Shown: positions 7,102-14,410 of the stretch, piece after piece
How the letters are laid out: every line of letters begins with the position of its first letter
Position numbering within the stretch: the first letter of the stretch is position 1
Assembly: GCA_934338765.1 (NCBI GenBank)
Contig: CAKRHL010000019.1
Location: forward strand, 1-21,796
From: an uncultured Lachnospiraceae bacterium
Lineage (GTDB): Bacteria > Bacillota > Clostridia > Lachnospirales > Lachnospiraceae
Reading direction: 5' to 3'
DNA length: 21,796 bases
Translations under genes and position numbers: made by a program
The notes under the pieces: generated by a model
Told to the model about the DNA's origin: nothing
Database searches by the model: none
Seen by the model: only the letters and a program-made list of their open reading frames with translations

Positions 7102-8742
7102 CTATAGGAAATTGTCTATGGTTTTGAGGATCAGCTTTGGAAGTACACCGAAGGTATACGGCTTATATAAGCGTTCAGTCCATTTATGGGCGTCTTTTCC
7201 GTAGCATCCGTAATTCAGGGCAGGAATATTTAATTCCTGTATTTTGTCAACTGGCAATGGATAAAGTGCATTCATATCCGGAAAATTCCGGATCAGCAGA
7301 TCAACAGATGCAGCATCATCGTCAATCTTTAAATAACTGCTGTCACTTAAGCTTGGGAAGAACTGCAGGATCTTGTAAGGAAGCTGTTCTTCATCGCTGA
7401 AGCTATGGACGATATCTGCAATTTGGTCGTAGAGCTCTTTTTCCTCCGGTATCTCTGCTTTTAAGGTGTTGTGAGGACAATACGGTGCAGAGAAGAATAA
7501 TACGATGGTCGGTGTCGTAATCCGGGCAAGAGGAAGAAGTGTTTCCACCAGATGAAGTGGAATCTCCCGTTTGTCTACCCCCTCGGATAGTTCTTTGGCT
7601 GTTTTTTCGGACAGGAGCCCGGCAAGATCTCCATCGTAAGTTTCCTCTACACGCTGATAAAGTTCATCGTAGGAAAGAACAGAGCATGGATAACTGTATG
7701 GCTGATACTCCTGATGATTGATGCGGCAGAATTCCTTATATTGCGAATTGATCCGTGTCATCATATGCTCCAGTGCCGTTTGGGCGTAGGATTTTAGTTC
7801 CGTTATAATGGTATCCATAGATTTGTTGTGGACAAAATAATTGAAATAAACATATGCCGATTGTGCTGTCTGCACATTATAGAAATCCTTCAGATCCTTC
7901 ATATACAGAACTGAGGGGGGCAGAGTATATTCTTCATGATACCCGTCACAGGATTCATGATTCAGATTGATCAGCTGCACCAGCTCAGCTGCTGTATTGG
8001 CGGCATCAAATCCTTCAAAGCACTGTCCGACATGTGTTTCCTTTCCGTAAATATAGAAGCATGGAAGAAGCTTTCCAACGGTTCCCGTGTAGATATACTG
8101 ATGGGGATCTCCTTCATAAAGGGGACAGGTATAATCATTATTGATCGCAAATTTATAATGTAATCCATATTTTTGCTGAAGAGAAAGCAGATGCTCCAGT
8201 CCTTCAATGATTCCCGTGTGCTGGTTTTCCTCCACGGGATTAAAGGAAACAAGAATATTTCCTTTTAGCTTGTCCGGATTTTTGGATAGGTATTTGATCA
8301 ATACCATAAATACGGCATCTCCGCTTTTCATATCACAGCTTCCGCGTCCTACCAGATAATCCCCTGTTTCAATATCCTTTCTCAGCACCTCCGGGATATC
8401 GCTGCTTGCCAGCATGGCATCCAGCAGCTTGTCACAGTCGAAAGCATATTCCTTAAAATGCCCAAAGTCTTCTACTCCGACGGTATCGATGTGTCCGTGA
8501 AACAGGATCGTATCTTTATAGTCGCCTGCAGTGCCACGGAGCAGAGCAAACACATTTTTTCTCTGAAGAGGATCGTTTTTCAGAGGAATGGTGCAAAGAT
8601 ACTCCGGGTGTTCTTGAAAATAAGGAAGCTTATTAAAATATCCATAGATAAAATCGGCAATTTTTGCTTCTCCTTCCGGCTCACTGTTGACACTGGCAAT
8701 GGACACCAGTTGTTTTGTTAATGTTTCCATTTCATTATACAT
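7102..8742 (-). CDS. RocB-like M20 family peptidase/amidohydrolase
   Basis: A protein of 546 aa, much longer than common M20 dipeptidases (about 400 aa) but the size of Bacillus RocB. Metal-site residues of the M20 fold are visible: H84 and D86 in FHGHIDTVG, D137 in VGRGSCDMKSGDA and E171/E172 in NPVEENQHTG. It should hydrolyse an amide bond with one or two zinc ions in the cytoplasm. RocB is encoded with arginine-use genes in Bacillus and is thought to act on an arginine-derived amide, although its reaction is not well established. The start at 8742 was chosen because GAGGTGAT lies 4 bases upstream (8747-8754); a longer frame to 8790 would run over that site. It is second in the P3 unit, 48 nt after the ABC ATPase. 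Confidence 0.88.
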   Translation of the reverse strand: MYNEMETLTKQLVSIASVNSEPEGEAKIADFIYGYFNKLPYFQEHPEYLCTIPLKNDPLQRKNVFALLRGTAGDYKDTILFHGHIDTVGVEDFGHFKEYAFDCDKLLDAMLASSDIPEVLRKDIETGDYLVGRGSCDMKSGDAVFMVLIKYLSKNPDKLKGNILVSFNPVEENQHTGIIEGLEHLLSLQQKYGLHYKFAINNDYTCPLYEGDPHQYIYTGTVGKLLPCFYIYGKETHVGQCFEGFDAANTAAELVQLINLNHESCDGYHEEYTLPPSVLYMKDLKDFYNVQTAQSAYVYFNYFVHNKSMDTIITELKSYAQTALEHMMTRINSQYKEFCRINHQEYQPYSYPCSVLSYDELYQRVEETYDGDLAGLLSEKTAKELSEGVDKREIPLHLVETLLPLARITTPTIVLFFSAPYCPHNTLKAEIPEEKELYDQIADIVHSFSDEEQLPYKILQFFPSLSDSSYLKIDDDAASVDLLIRNFPDMNALYPLPVDKIQELNIPALNYGCYGKDAHKWTERLYKPYTFGVLPKLILKTIDNFL

Positions 8743-8790
8743 AAATATCACCTCATTTTTCTGGAAATCTGTTCCTGTTTTCATATTCAT

Positions 8791-9528
8791 TTATAACATT
8801 TTAGACAGGAATTTCTTTGCACGATCGGACTTCGGATGATTGAAGAATTCCTCCGGAGGTGCATCCTCCACGATCACACTTTCATCCATAAAGATAATAC
8901 GATCGGCTACTTCTTTGGCAAATCCCATTTCGTGAGTAACGAGGATCATGGTGATACCTGTTTTAGCAAGCTCCTTGATTACATCAAGCACTTCAGATAC
9001 CATTTCGGGATCAAGGGCAGAGGTTGGTTCGTCAAACAGGATCACTTCCGGATCCATGGCAAGGGCACGGGCAATTGCTACACGCTGTTTCTGTCCACCG
9101 GATAAGGTGATGGGATAAACATCTGCTTTGTCGTCCAGACCGACACGGATTAGAAGCTCATGTGCCCGCGCAATCGCATCCGCTTTTGATATTTTTTTCG
9201 TTTTCATTGGTGCATAGATCATATTTTTCATAATGGTCATATGTTCAAATAAGTTGAAATGCTGGAAGACCATACCGACTTTCTGACGAACTTCCCGGAT
9301 CGGGGCACCCTTGGCGGTAATTTCCGTTCCGCATACCGTGATGGATCCGGAGGTTGGTGTTTCCAACAGATTCATGCATCGGAGCATGGTGGATTTTCCG
9401 GAACCGGAGGGGCCGATGATCACAAGAACCTCTCCCTTTTGAACATCAAGAGAAATATCTTTTAAAACCTCCAGATCTCCAAAGGATTTGTAAAGGTGTT
9501 CCATATGTATCATATTTTCTTTTTCCAT
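8791..9528 (-). CDS. Amino-acid ABC transporter ATP-binding protein (GlnQ/HisP type)
   Basis: A protein of 245 aa, the usual length. Walker [10 protein letters not shown] is at residues 39-47, the Q-loop at Q89 ([10 protein letters not shown]), the signature LSGGQ at 142-146, Walker B ILFDE at 163-167 with catalytic E167, and the switch histidine is H199. The [10 protein letters not shown] block and [10 protein letters not shown] are typical of polar amino-acid importers. The start at 9528 fits AGAAAGG (9538-9544) nine bases upstream; an upstream in-frame ATG (MDT) lies too close to that site. No other ATPase gene is in the window, so it very likely energises the permease and binding protein encoded at 3645-5178 on the other strand. 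Confidence 0.93.
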   Translation of the reverse strand: MEKENMIHMEHLYKSFGDLEVLKDISLDVQKGEVLVIIGPSGSGKSTMLRCMNLLETPTSGSITVCGTEITAKGAPIREVRQKVGMVFQHFNLFEHMTIMKNMIYAPMKTKKISKADAIARAHELLIRVGLDDKADVYPITLSGGQKQRVAIARALAMDPEVILFDEPTSALDPEMVSEVLDVIKELAKTGITMILVTHEMGFAKEVADRIIFMDESVIVEDAPPEEFFNHPKSDRAKKFLSKML

Positions 9529-9586
9529 AGTATCCATCCTTTCTTTATTAGAAACTGGTAATTTCCAAAACATATTTTTTGGAAAT

Positions 9587-9629
9587 AAAAAAGACGTTCT
9601 TTGAAAATTGTGTTTCAAAAAACGCCTTT
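9587..9629 (-). terminator. Leader intrinsic terminator L3 (read on the minus strand)
   Basis: Read on the minus strand, AAAGGCGTTTTTTGAAA (9629-9613) pairs with TTTCAAAGAACGTCTTT (9606-9590) through 17 pairs, two of them G-U, with loop CACAAT and a following T-rich run. It begins about 15 nt after the predicted P3 start site and ends some 60 nt before the ATPase start codon. No upstream gene reads into it on this strand, so its natural target is P3's own transcript. Confidence 0.85.
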
Positions 9630-9643
9630 GTTTTACGATGCTC

Positions 9644-9679
9644 TGTATACAGTATACTATCGGAATTGCCTGATGTCAA
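9644..9679 (-). promoter_or_regulatory. Promoter P3 with palindromic operator (ATPase/RocB-like unit)
   Basis: On the minus strand a consensus -35 TTGACA (9679-9674) is 17 bp from -10 TATACT (9656-9651). The palindrome reads AGTATACTGTATACA (9658-9644), with the -10 box at its positions 3-8 as in the other three promoters. It stands back-to-back with P4; the operator centres are 90 bp apart. Confidence 0.85.
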
Positions 9680-9712
9680 TAAAAGAAAGTGAAAAAAAGT
9701 TAAAAAATAGAG

Positions 9713-9748
9713 TTGACATACCGTGGAAAGGGTCGTATACTGTATACA
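9713..9748 (+). promoter_or_regulatory. Promoter P4 with palindromic operator (guanidino-hydrolase unit)
   Basis: A consensus -35 TTGACA (9713-9718) is 17 bp from -10 TATACT (9736-9741). The palindrome CGTATACTGTATACA (9734-9748) has the -10 box at positions 3-8. The predicted start site is near 9748. It diverges from P3 and both should respond to the same regulator. Confidence 0.85.
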
Positions 9749-9757
9749 AGCAAAACG

Positions 9758-9797
9758 AAGGCGTTGAGTGATCATGAACTCGACGCCTTTATTTTTT
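9758..9797 (+). terminator. Leader intrinsic terminator L4
   Basis: A 12-bp stem pairs AAGGCGTTGAGT (9758-9769) with ACTCGACGCCTT (9778-9789); the loop is GATCATGA and TATTTTTT follows (9790-9797). It lies about 10 nt after the predicted P4 start site and 96 nt before the start codon of the guanidino hydrolase. Because P3 and P4 diverge, no upstream mRNA needs ending here, so it most likely attenuates P4 transcription itself. Flank AAAACGAAGGCGTT matches L3 with one change. Confidence 0.85.
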
Positions 9798-9893
9798 GGG
9801 AAATGTTACATTTTCCGTGGTATCAGTTGGGGAAAAATACCTTTTGAACCCGACAACAATTATATTATGTTTCGAAAGAAAGGGGTCTTTATT

Positions 9894-10898
9894 ATGTCAT
9901 CATTATCACAGGACGCTTACCACAAAGTATTGAAATTATTTCCACCTTCACCATCACCTGCTTTTGAGGAGCCGGAGCAGTTAGTGAAGCACTGGGGAAA
10001 GGCATGGGGAGTAAACAGTGAAATCGGAAAGCTTCGCATGATACTGCTTCATAAACCGGGTGTGGAAATGAAATGTATTAAAAAGGAACTTTGGAATGAT
10101 GAAGTGGGAGCGATCATTGCACCGGACAGATCCTGGTATTGGAGAGATAAAGAGGAGCCGGATCTGGATAAAATGATCGAGGAGCACGAAGCATTTGCCA
10201 AGGTGCTGCGGGACAATGGAGCAGAGGTTGTTTATCTGGATGGAATTGATCCGGACAGACCAAAGGCTGTCAATTGCCGTGATGTGGGAACAGCGATTCC
10301 GGGAGGCTTTGTTGTAGGACGATTTGCACCATTGATGAGACGTGGTGAGGAGCAGAGAGCTTCTATGTCTGTTGCAAAGCTTGGAATGCCGATCGTTCGT
10401 ACGATCACAGGTACCGGTACTTTTGAGGGCGGTAATTTTATGTTTATTGATGATAAGCATGCAGCCGTTGGCTATTCCCAGCGTACCAATGAGGAAGGAA
10501 TCCGTCAGTTACGGGAGGTTTTAAACGGTATGGGAATTGAGCTTCTGGTGATTCCGTTAACCGGTTTCCGTCTCCACATTGATGGATGCTTTATGATCGT
10601 GGATCATCACAAGGCAATCTATCAGCCGGAAAATGTACCGTATTTTATTTTGGAAAAATTAAAATCACTGGGCTTTGAAATGATCCAGATCGATCGGAGA
10701 GATACCGCTAATCCGATCAACTGTGTTCCTTTGGAACCCGGCAAGGTTATTATGATGGAGGGAACTGATTATACAGCTGATATTCTTGCTAAGAAAGGCA
10801 TTGAAGTGATTCAGGTAGAGTACAGTGAGATCCAGAAGAATGGTGGTGGACTGCATTGCTCCAGTCTTCCTCTGATCCGGGATTTTATTACGTATTAA
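9894..10898 (+). CDS. Guanidino-group hydrolase (arginine deiminase/DDAH/amidinotransferase superfamily)
   Basis: A protein of 334 aa. The catalytic set of the guanidine-modifying pentein fold is complete: D130 (NCRDVGTAIPGG), E178 (TFEGGN), H228 and D230 (RLHIDGCF) and nucleophile C322 (NGGGLHCSSLPLIRD). The usual EGGD is EGGN (N181), which is also seen in agmatine-deiminase-like relatives. It should hydrolyse or transfer an amidino group through a covalent Cys-amidino intermediate, with arginine, a methylated arginine or another guanidino compound as substrate. The start at 9894 follows AAAGGGG (9879-9885); the frame upstream begins inside leader hairpin L4. It is first in the P4 unit, with the HisC-like aminotransferase beginning 17 nt after its stop codon. 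Substrate and hydrolase versus transferase activity remain open. Confidence 0.88.
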   Translation: MSSLSQDAYHKVLKLFPPSPSPAFEEPEQLVKHWGKAWGVNSEIGKLRMILLHKPGVEMKCIKKELWNDEVGAIIAPDRSWYWRDKEEPDLDKMIEEHEAFAKVLRDNGAEVVYLDGIDPDRPKAVNCRDVGTAIPGGFVVGRFAPLMRRGEEQRASMSVAKLGMPIVRTITGTGTFEGGNFMFIDDKHAAVGYSQRTNEEGIRQLREVLNGMGIELLVIPLTGFRLHIDGCFMIVDHHKAIYQPENVPYFILEKLKSLGFEMIQIDRRDTANPINCVPLEPGKVIMMEGTDYTADILAKKGIEVIQVEYSEIQKNGGGLHCSSLPLIRDFITY

Positions 10899-10915
10899 TT
10901 GGAAAGGCACAGGTT

Positions 10916-12019
10916 ATGAGTATGTTAGCAGATATGATTAACGATTATGTAAAAGACAGCCCGGCTTACCGGGTAGGAATTACCATGGATGATGTGCGGG
11001 AGGATTATGTACTGGCAGATTTTCGTGATGACATCTGTAAAATGAATGAGAACGAGAATCTGCTGGGGGTATCTCCGAAGGCAGTAAAGGCAATGCAGGA
11101 GACGGCGGTTTTATGTAATTATTATCCGGAAGGAACCGGAAAAGCACTCCGGAGAAAACTTGCCGAAAGGTATGGCTTGTCAGAATATCACTATATGATC
11201 ACGGAAGGAGCCAGTGTTGCGATCAATGTGATCGGTGAAGTGTTTATCCGGGAGGGGGATGAGGTACTGATCCCGGCACAATCGTATGGAGCCTACGGAA
11301 ACACGACAAAACGATTTAAGGGAACGCCGTTTTATGTTCCTATGAGGGGTGACAAGGGGATTGATCTGGATGCTGTTCTGGATGCCATTACGCCGAAAAC
11401 GAAATTGATCTTTATCTGCAATCCCAACAATCCAACCGGCATGGCGTTAGAGGATGAACAACTTCTGGATTTTATCAGGAAGGTTCCGGATCACGTAATG
11501 GTTGTGGTAGACGAGGCATATTTCCAGTTTATCCGCAAGGAAGATTATAAAACAGCTTTGGATGCTATTACCGAGGAAAACTGTAAGGTAATGGTGATCC
11601 GTACTTTTTCAAAGGTTTACGGAATGGCAGGTGCCCGTGTTGGGTATGTGGTTTCCAGTCTGGAAGTCATCCGGTATCTGAGCCGCATGGTCAATTATTT
11701 TTGTACCAATAAACTGGCGCTTGCCGGGGCACTGGCGGCTCTGGATGATAAAGAGTTTGAAGAATTAACCTTAAGTACTGTTCGTGAAGAACGTATTTAC
11801 CTGACACATGAGCTGGAAAAGATGGGATATTATGTTTGTCCATCGGATACCAATTTTATCTTTGTGGATTTACAGATGGATTCCATGAAGCTTTGTGAAA
11901 AAATGCAGCAGTTTGGAATTATTCTTCGTGGAGATTACGACTATACCCGTATTTCCATCGGCACAAGAAAACAGAATCAGCGGGTCATTGAAAAATTAAA
12001 GGAAGTCCTTGGAAAGTAG
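10916..12019 (+). CDS. HisC-like class I/II PLP aminotransferase
   Basis: A protein of 367 aa, the length of histidinol-phosphate aminotransferases. Family marks include KMNENENLLGVSPKAVKAMQ, YPEGTGKALRRKLAERYGL, the IFICNPNNPTG loop, VVVDEAYFQF (cofactor aspartate) and the Schiff-base lysine K233 in RTFSKVYGMAGARVGY. The C-terminal DYDYTRISIGTRKQN carries the substrate-carboxylate arginine. It converts an alpha-amino acid to its 2-oxo acid. No histidine biosynthesis gene is near, so it is more likely a catabolic or specialised relative working with the adjacent guanidino hydrolase and 2-hydroxyacid dehydrogenase. The start at 10916 follows GGAAAGG (10901-10907); a longer frame overlapping the upstream gene was rejected. 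Confidence 0.9.
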   Translation: MSMLADMINDYVKDSPAYRVGITMDDVREDYVLADFRDDICKMNENENLLGVSPKAVKAMQETAVLCNYYPEGTGKALRRKLAERYGLSEYHYMITEGASVAINVIGEVFIREGDEVLIPAQSYGAYGNTTKRFKGTPFYVPMRGDKGIDLDAVLDAITPKTKLIFICNPNNPTGMALEDEQLLDFIRKVPDHVMVVVDEAYFQFIRKEDYKTALDAITEENCKVMVIRTFSKVYGMAGARVGYVVSSLEVIRYLSRMVNYFCTNKLALAGALAALDDKEFEELTLSTVREERIYLTHELEKMGYYVCPSDTNFIFVDLQMDSMKLCEKMQQFGIILRGDYDYTRISIGTRKQNQRVIEKLKEVLGK

Positions 12020-12036
12020 GGCAGGAGGAGGCAGAT

Positions 12037-13008
12037 ATGAAAATCTTATTTTGTGATTATCAGATTCCGGTTCCTCATACTTATGAAAAAGAGTTGATAG
12101 AAAAAGAAATTCCCGGAGCTGTTTTTGAAGAATATGTATATGAGGGCGATGAAAAGGAGTTGTATGACAAGGTTGCGTATGCAGATGCGATCATGACCTG
12201 TTTCCTTAAGATTGACCGTGTGCTGTTAGAGCATGCCCCAAGGCTGAAAATGATCAGTGTGGATGCTACGGGATATGGTGATGTGGACGTGGATGTCGCA
12301 AGGGAAAAAGGAATCTGTGTTGCGACCCTGGGAGATTATTGTACCGACGAGGTGGCGAATCATGCCATGGCACTGATCCTGGCACTGATCAAGCAGTTGA
12401 AACCATATGATGAACTGATCCAGGAGAAGCAGTTGTACCGTTTCCGTGAGTTGGAGGCACCGGTGAAGATCTCCAGACAGAAGCTTGCGATCGTAGGATA
12501 TGGAAGGATTGGCAGAGCTGTTGCAAAACGGGCAGCCGTTTTTGGTTTTGAGATTCTGGCAGTGACCCGTCATCCGGAGCAGTATGGCTTGAAAGAGGAC
12601 GGAGTGACCTATGTATCCGTGGAAGAGGCATTAAGGGAAGCGGATATCGTTTCCAATCATATGAATCAGACACAGGAAAATGAGGATTATTTTGACTGGG
12701 AAAAGTTTTGTCAGATGAAAAAAACAGCATATTTTGTGAATGTGGGACGTGGGGCATGTGTTTCTGAAACAGCTCTTGCCAGAGCGTTGGATGAAGGAGA
12801 GATTGCCGGAGCAGGACTTGATGTTCTGAAGGGGACACAGCCGGATCTGGAAAGGACAAATTTATGTCATCGTCCGAATGTGATCCTGACACCCCATTCT
12901 GCTTTTTATTCAAAGGAAGTTATGGAGTTTCTCGCAGAAGCTCCGGTTCGAAATGTAATAAATTATTTTGGTGGTCAGAAGGATAAGATTTCAAATGTTG
13001 TCTGCTGA
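12037..13008 (+). CDS. D-isomer-specific 2-hydroxyacid dehydrogenase family protein
   Basis: A protein of 323 aa. The NAD-binding core has GYGRIG at residues 154-159, catalytic R238 in FVNVGRGACV and H287 in LTPHSAFYS. The acidic partner of the His/Glu pair, usually the E in a DVxxxEP block, is not visible: the segment reads GLDVLKGTQPD, putting T267 or Q268 there. It would reduce a 2-oxo acid to a D-2-hydroxy acid, which fits its place directly after an alpha-aminotransferase (17-nt gap, GGAGGAGG site). The altered residue could change rate or pH dependence, or point to another reaction. It is third in the P4 unit. Confidence 0.9.
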   Translation: MKILFCDYQIPVPHTYEKELIEKEIPGAVFEEYVYEGDEKELYDKVAYADAIMTCFLKIDRVLLEHAPRLKMISVDATGYGDVDVDVAREKGICVATLGDYCTDEVANHAMALILALIKQLKPYDELIQEKQLYRFRELEAPVKISRQKLAIVGYGRIGRAVAKRAAVFGFEILAVTRHPEQYGLKEDGVTYVSVEEALREADIVSNHMNQTQENEDYFDWEKFCQMKKTAYFVNVGRGACVSETALARALDEGEIAGAGLDVLKGTQPDLERTNLCHRPNVILTPHSAFYSKEVMEFLAEAPVRNVINYFGGQKDKISNVVC

Positions 13009-13029
13009 CAAAGGGAGAGAAAAAGAAGC

Positions 13030-14376
13030 ATGAAGGAGAAAAAAGCCTCAATGGATCTGCTGCTGCAGGGTTCTCCGTTTCGTGGAATCTTTCTGTTTGC
13101 CATGCCGATCATCGCAGGGAATATTTTTCAACAGATGTACAGCATTATGGACTCTGTGATCGTTGGAAATTTTGTTGGAAAAGAAGCACTTGCGGCGATT
13201 GGCTCCGGTACAACCATCATTAATCTGCTGATAGAAATTTTTATCGGCATGGCAACCGGTGTTAGTGCTGTTGTGGCAAAATATTATGGTGCACGAAATG
13301 GTGAAAGACTGCAGAAAACAGTTCATACGGCTGTCGCATTCAGTATTCTTGCAGGAGCTTTTCTGATTGTTTTCGGAATAGTTATCACTCCATATATTTT
13401 GAAATGGATGAATACGCCGCAGGAGATGATACCGTCAGCCTTAAAATATTTACAGACATATTTTTGTGGTTCTCTGTTTCTTGTTTTTTATAATACAGGA
13501 ACAGGAATTCTCCGGGGGATCGGAGATTCCAGGAGGCCGCTTTATATTTTGATGCTCAGCAGTATCAGTAATGTCCTGCTGGATCTTCTGTTTGTTTGTG
13601 TATTTCGGACAGGAATTGCCGGTGCTGCCTGGGCCACAGTGATCTCACAGGGGATCAGTGCACTTATTGTTTTATATGTACTGTGTCGTGATACGGGGAT
13701 GCATCAGTTAAAACCGGCACAGATCCGTCTGGAAAAAAGAGCCATGGGGGAAATTGCCAAAATGGGAATTCCCATAGGGATTCAAAGCGGACTGATTGCT
13801 TTTTCCAATGTTGTTGTACAGACGAATATCAATTACTTTGGTGTGGATGCGGTGTCAGGCTGCAGTGCCTTTTTAAAGATTGATGGAATTCTGGTGCTTC
13901 CGCTGGTCAGCTTTGGACTGGCAGCAATGACTTATACCAGCCAGAATCTGGGAGCGGGAAATATCGGCAGGATCCAGATGGGAAAACGTGCGACGATGAT
14001 CATCTGTTTGTGTTATATTATTCCGGCATCCGTCTTTGTGTGGATCTTTGGAGCACCATTGATCGGTCTGTTTTCCCATGATAAAGCAGTGATCGCCTGC
14101 GGAAAGATCATGGTGCAGGTGATGACACCGGGCTACTGGATGCTGGGGGTAGCTCATGTGTATGCGGGGATTTTCCGCGGATGCGGCAAGTCATTTCAGA
14201 CGATGCTGCTTATGCTGTTCAATCTGGTGGTCGTGCGCTTTTTATATCTTGGTGTGGCAGTAAAAATACATCATACACTGGCAGTGGTGTTAAGCTCCTA
14301 TACGGTTTCATGGGTGACAGTCATGGTGTCTGCAGTACTTATGTCGAAATTTATGGAAAAAAAAGATAACATATGA
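13030..14376 (+). CDS. MATE family efflux transporter
   Basis: A protein of 448 aa, hydrophobic over most of its length, in the pattern of twelve helices of MATE antiporters. Family blocks include FAMPIIAGNIFQQMYSIMDSVIVGNFVGKEALAAIGSG at the first two helices, GIGDSRRPLYILMLSSISNVLLDLLFV near helix 5, and the second half starting EIAKMGIPIGIQSGLIAFSN. It should export a small organic compound using a Na+ or H+ gradient. It lies 21 nt after the dehydrogenase in the same unit, suggesting export of a product or a toxic analogue handled by this operon. Confidence 0.92.
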   Translation: MKEKKASMDLLLQGSPFRGIFLFAMPIIAGNIFQQMYSIMDSVIVGNFVGKEALAAIGSGTTIINLLIEIFIGMATGVSAVVAKYYGARNGERLQKTVHTAVAFSILAGAFLIVFGIVITPYILKWMNTPQEMIPSALKYLQTYFCGSLFLVFYNTGTGILRGIGDSRRPLYILMLSSISNVLLDLLFVCVFRTGIAGAAWATVISQGISALIVLYVLCRDTGMHQLKPAQIRLEKRAMGEIAKMGIPIGIQSGLIAFSNVVVQTNINYFGVDAVSGCSAFLKIDGILVLPLVSFGLAAMTYTSQNLGAGNIGRIQMGKRATMIICLCYIIPASVFVWIFGAPLIGLFSHDKAVIACGKIMVQVMTPGYWMLGVAHVYAGIFRGCGKSFQTMLLMLFNLVVVRFLYLGVAVKIHHTLAVVLSSYTVSWVTVMVSAVLMSKFMEKKDNI

Positions 14377-14410
14377 AATCCCCTTGATAACAGAAAGGAG
14401 CAGTGAGTCT

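Noticed and set aside
232..9797. ANTAR-type two-hairpin antitermination sites
   Set aside because: ANTAR sites have two stem-loops with hexanucleotide loops bearing A at position 1 and G at position 4. Only one hairpin is seen per leader and the loops (ATAT, GATT, CACAAT, GATCATGA) do not fit.
9768..9893. Upstream N-terminal extension of the guanidino hydrolase
   Set aside because: It would start inside leader hairpin L4 and lacks a ribosome site; AAAGGGG at 9879-9885 fixes the start at 9894.
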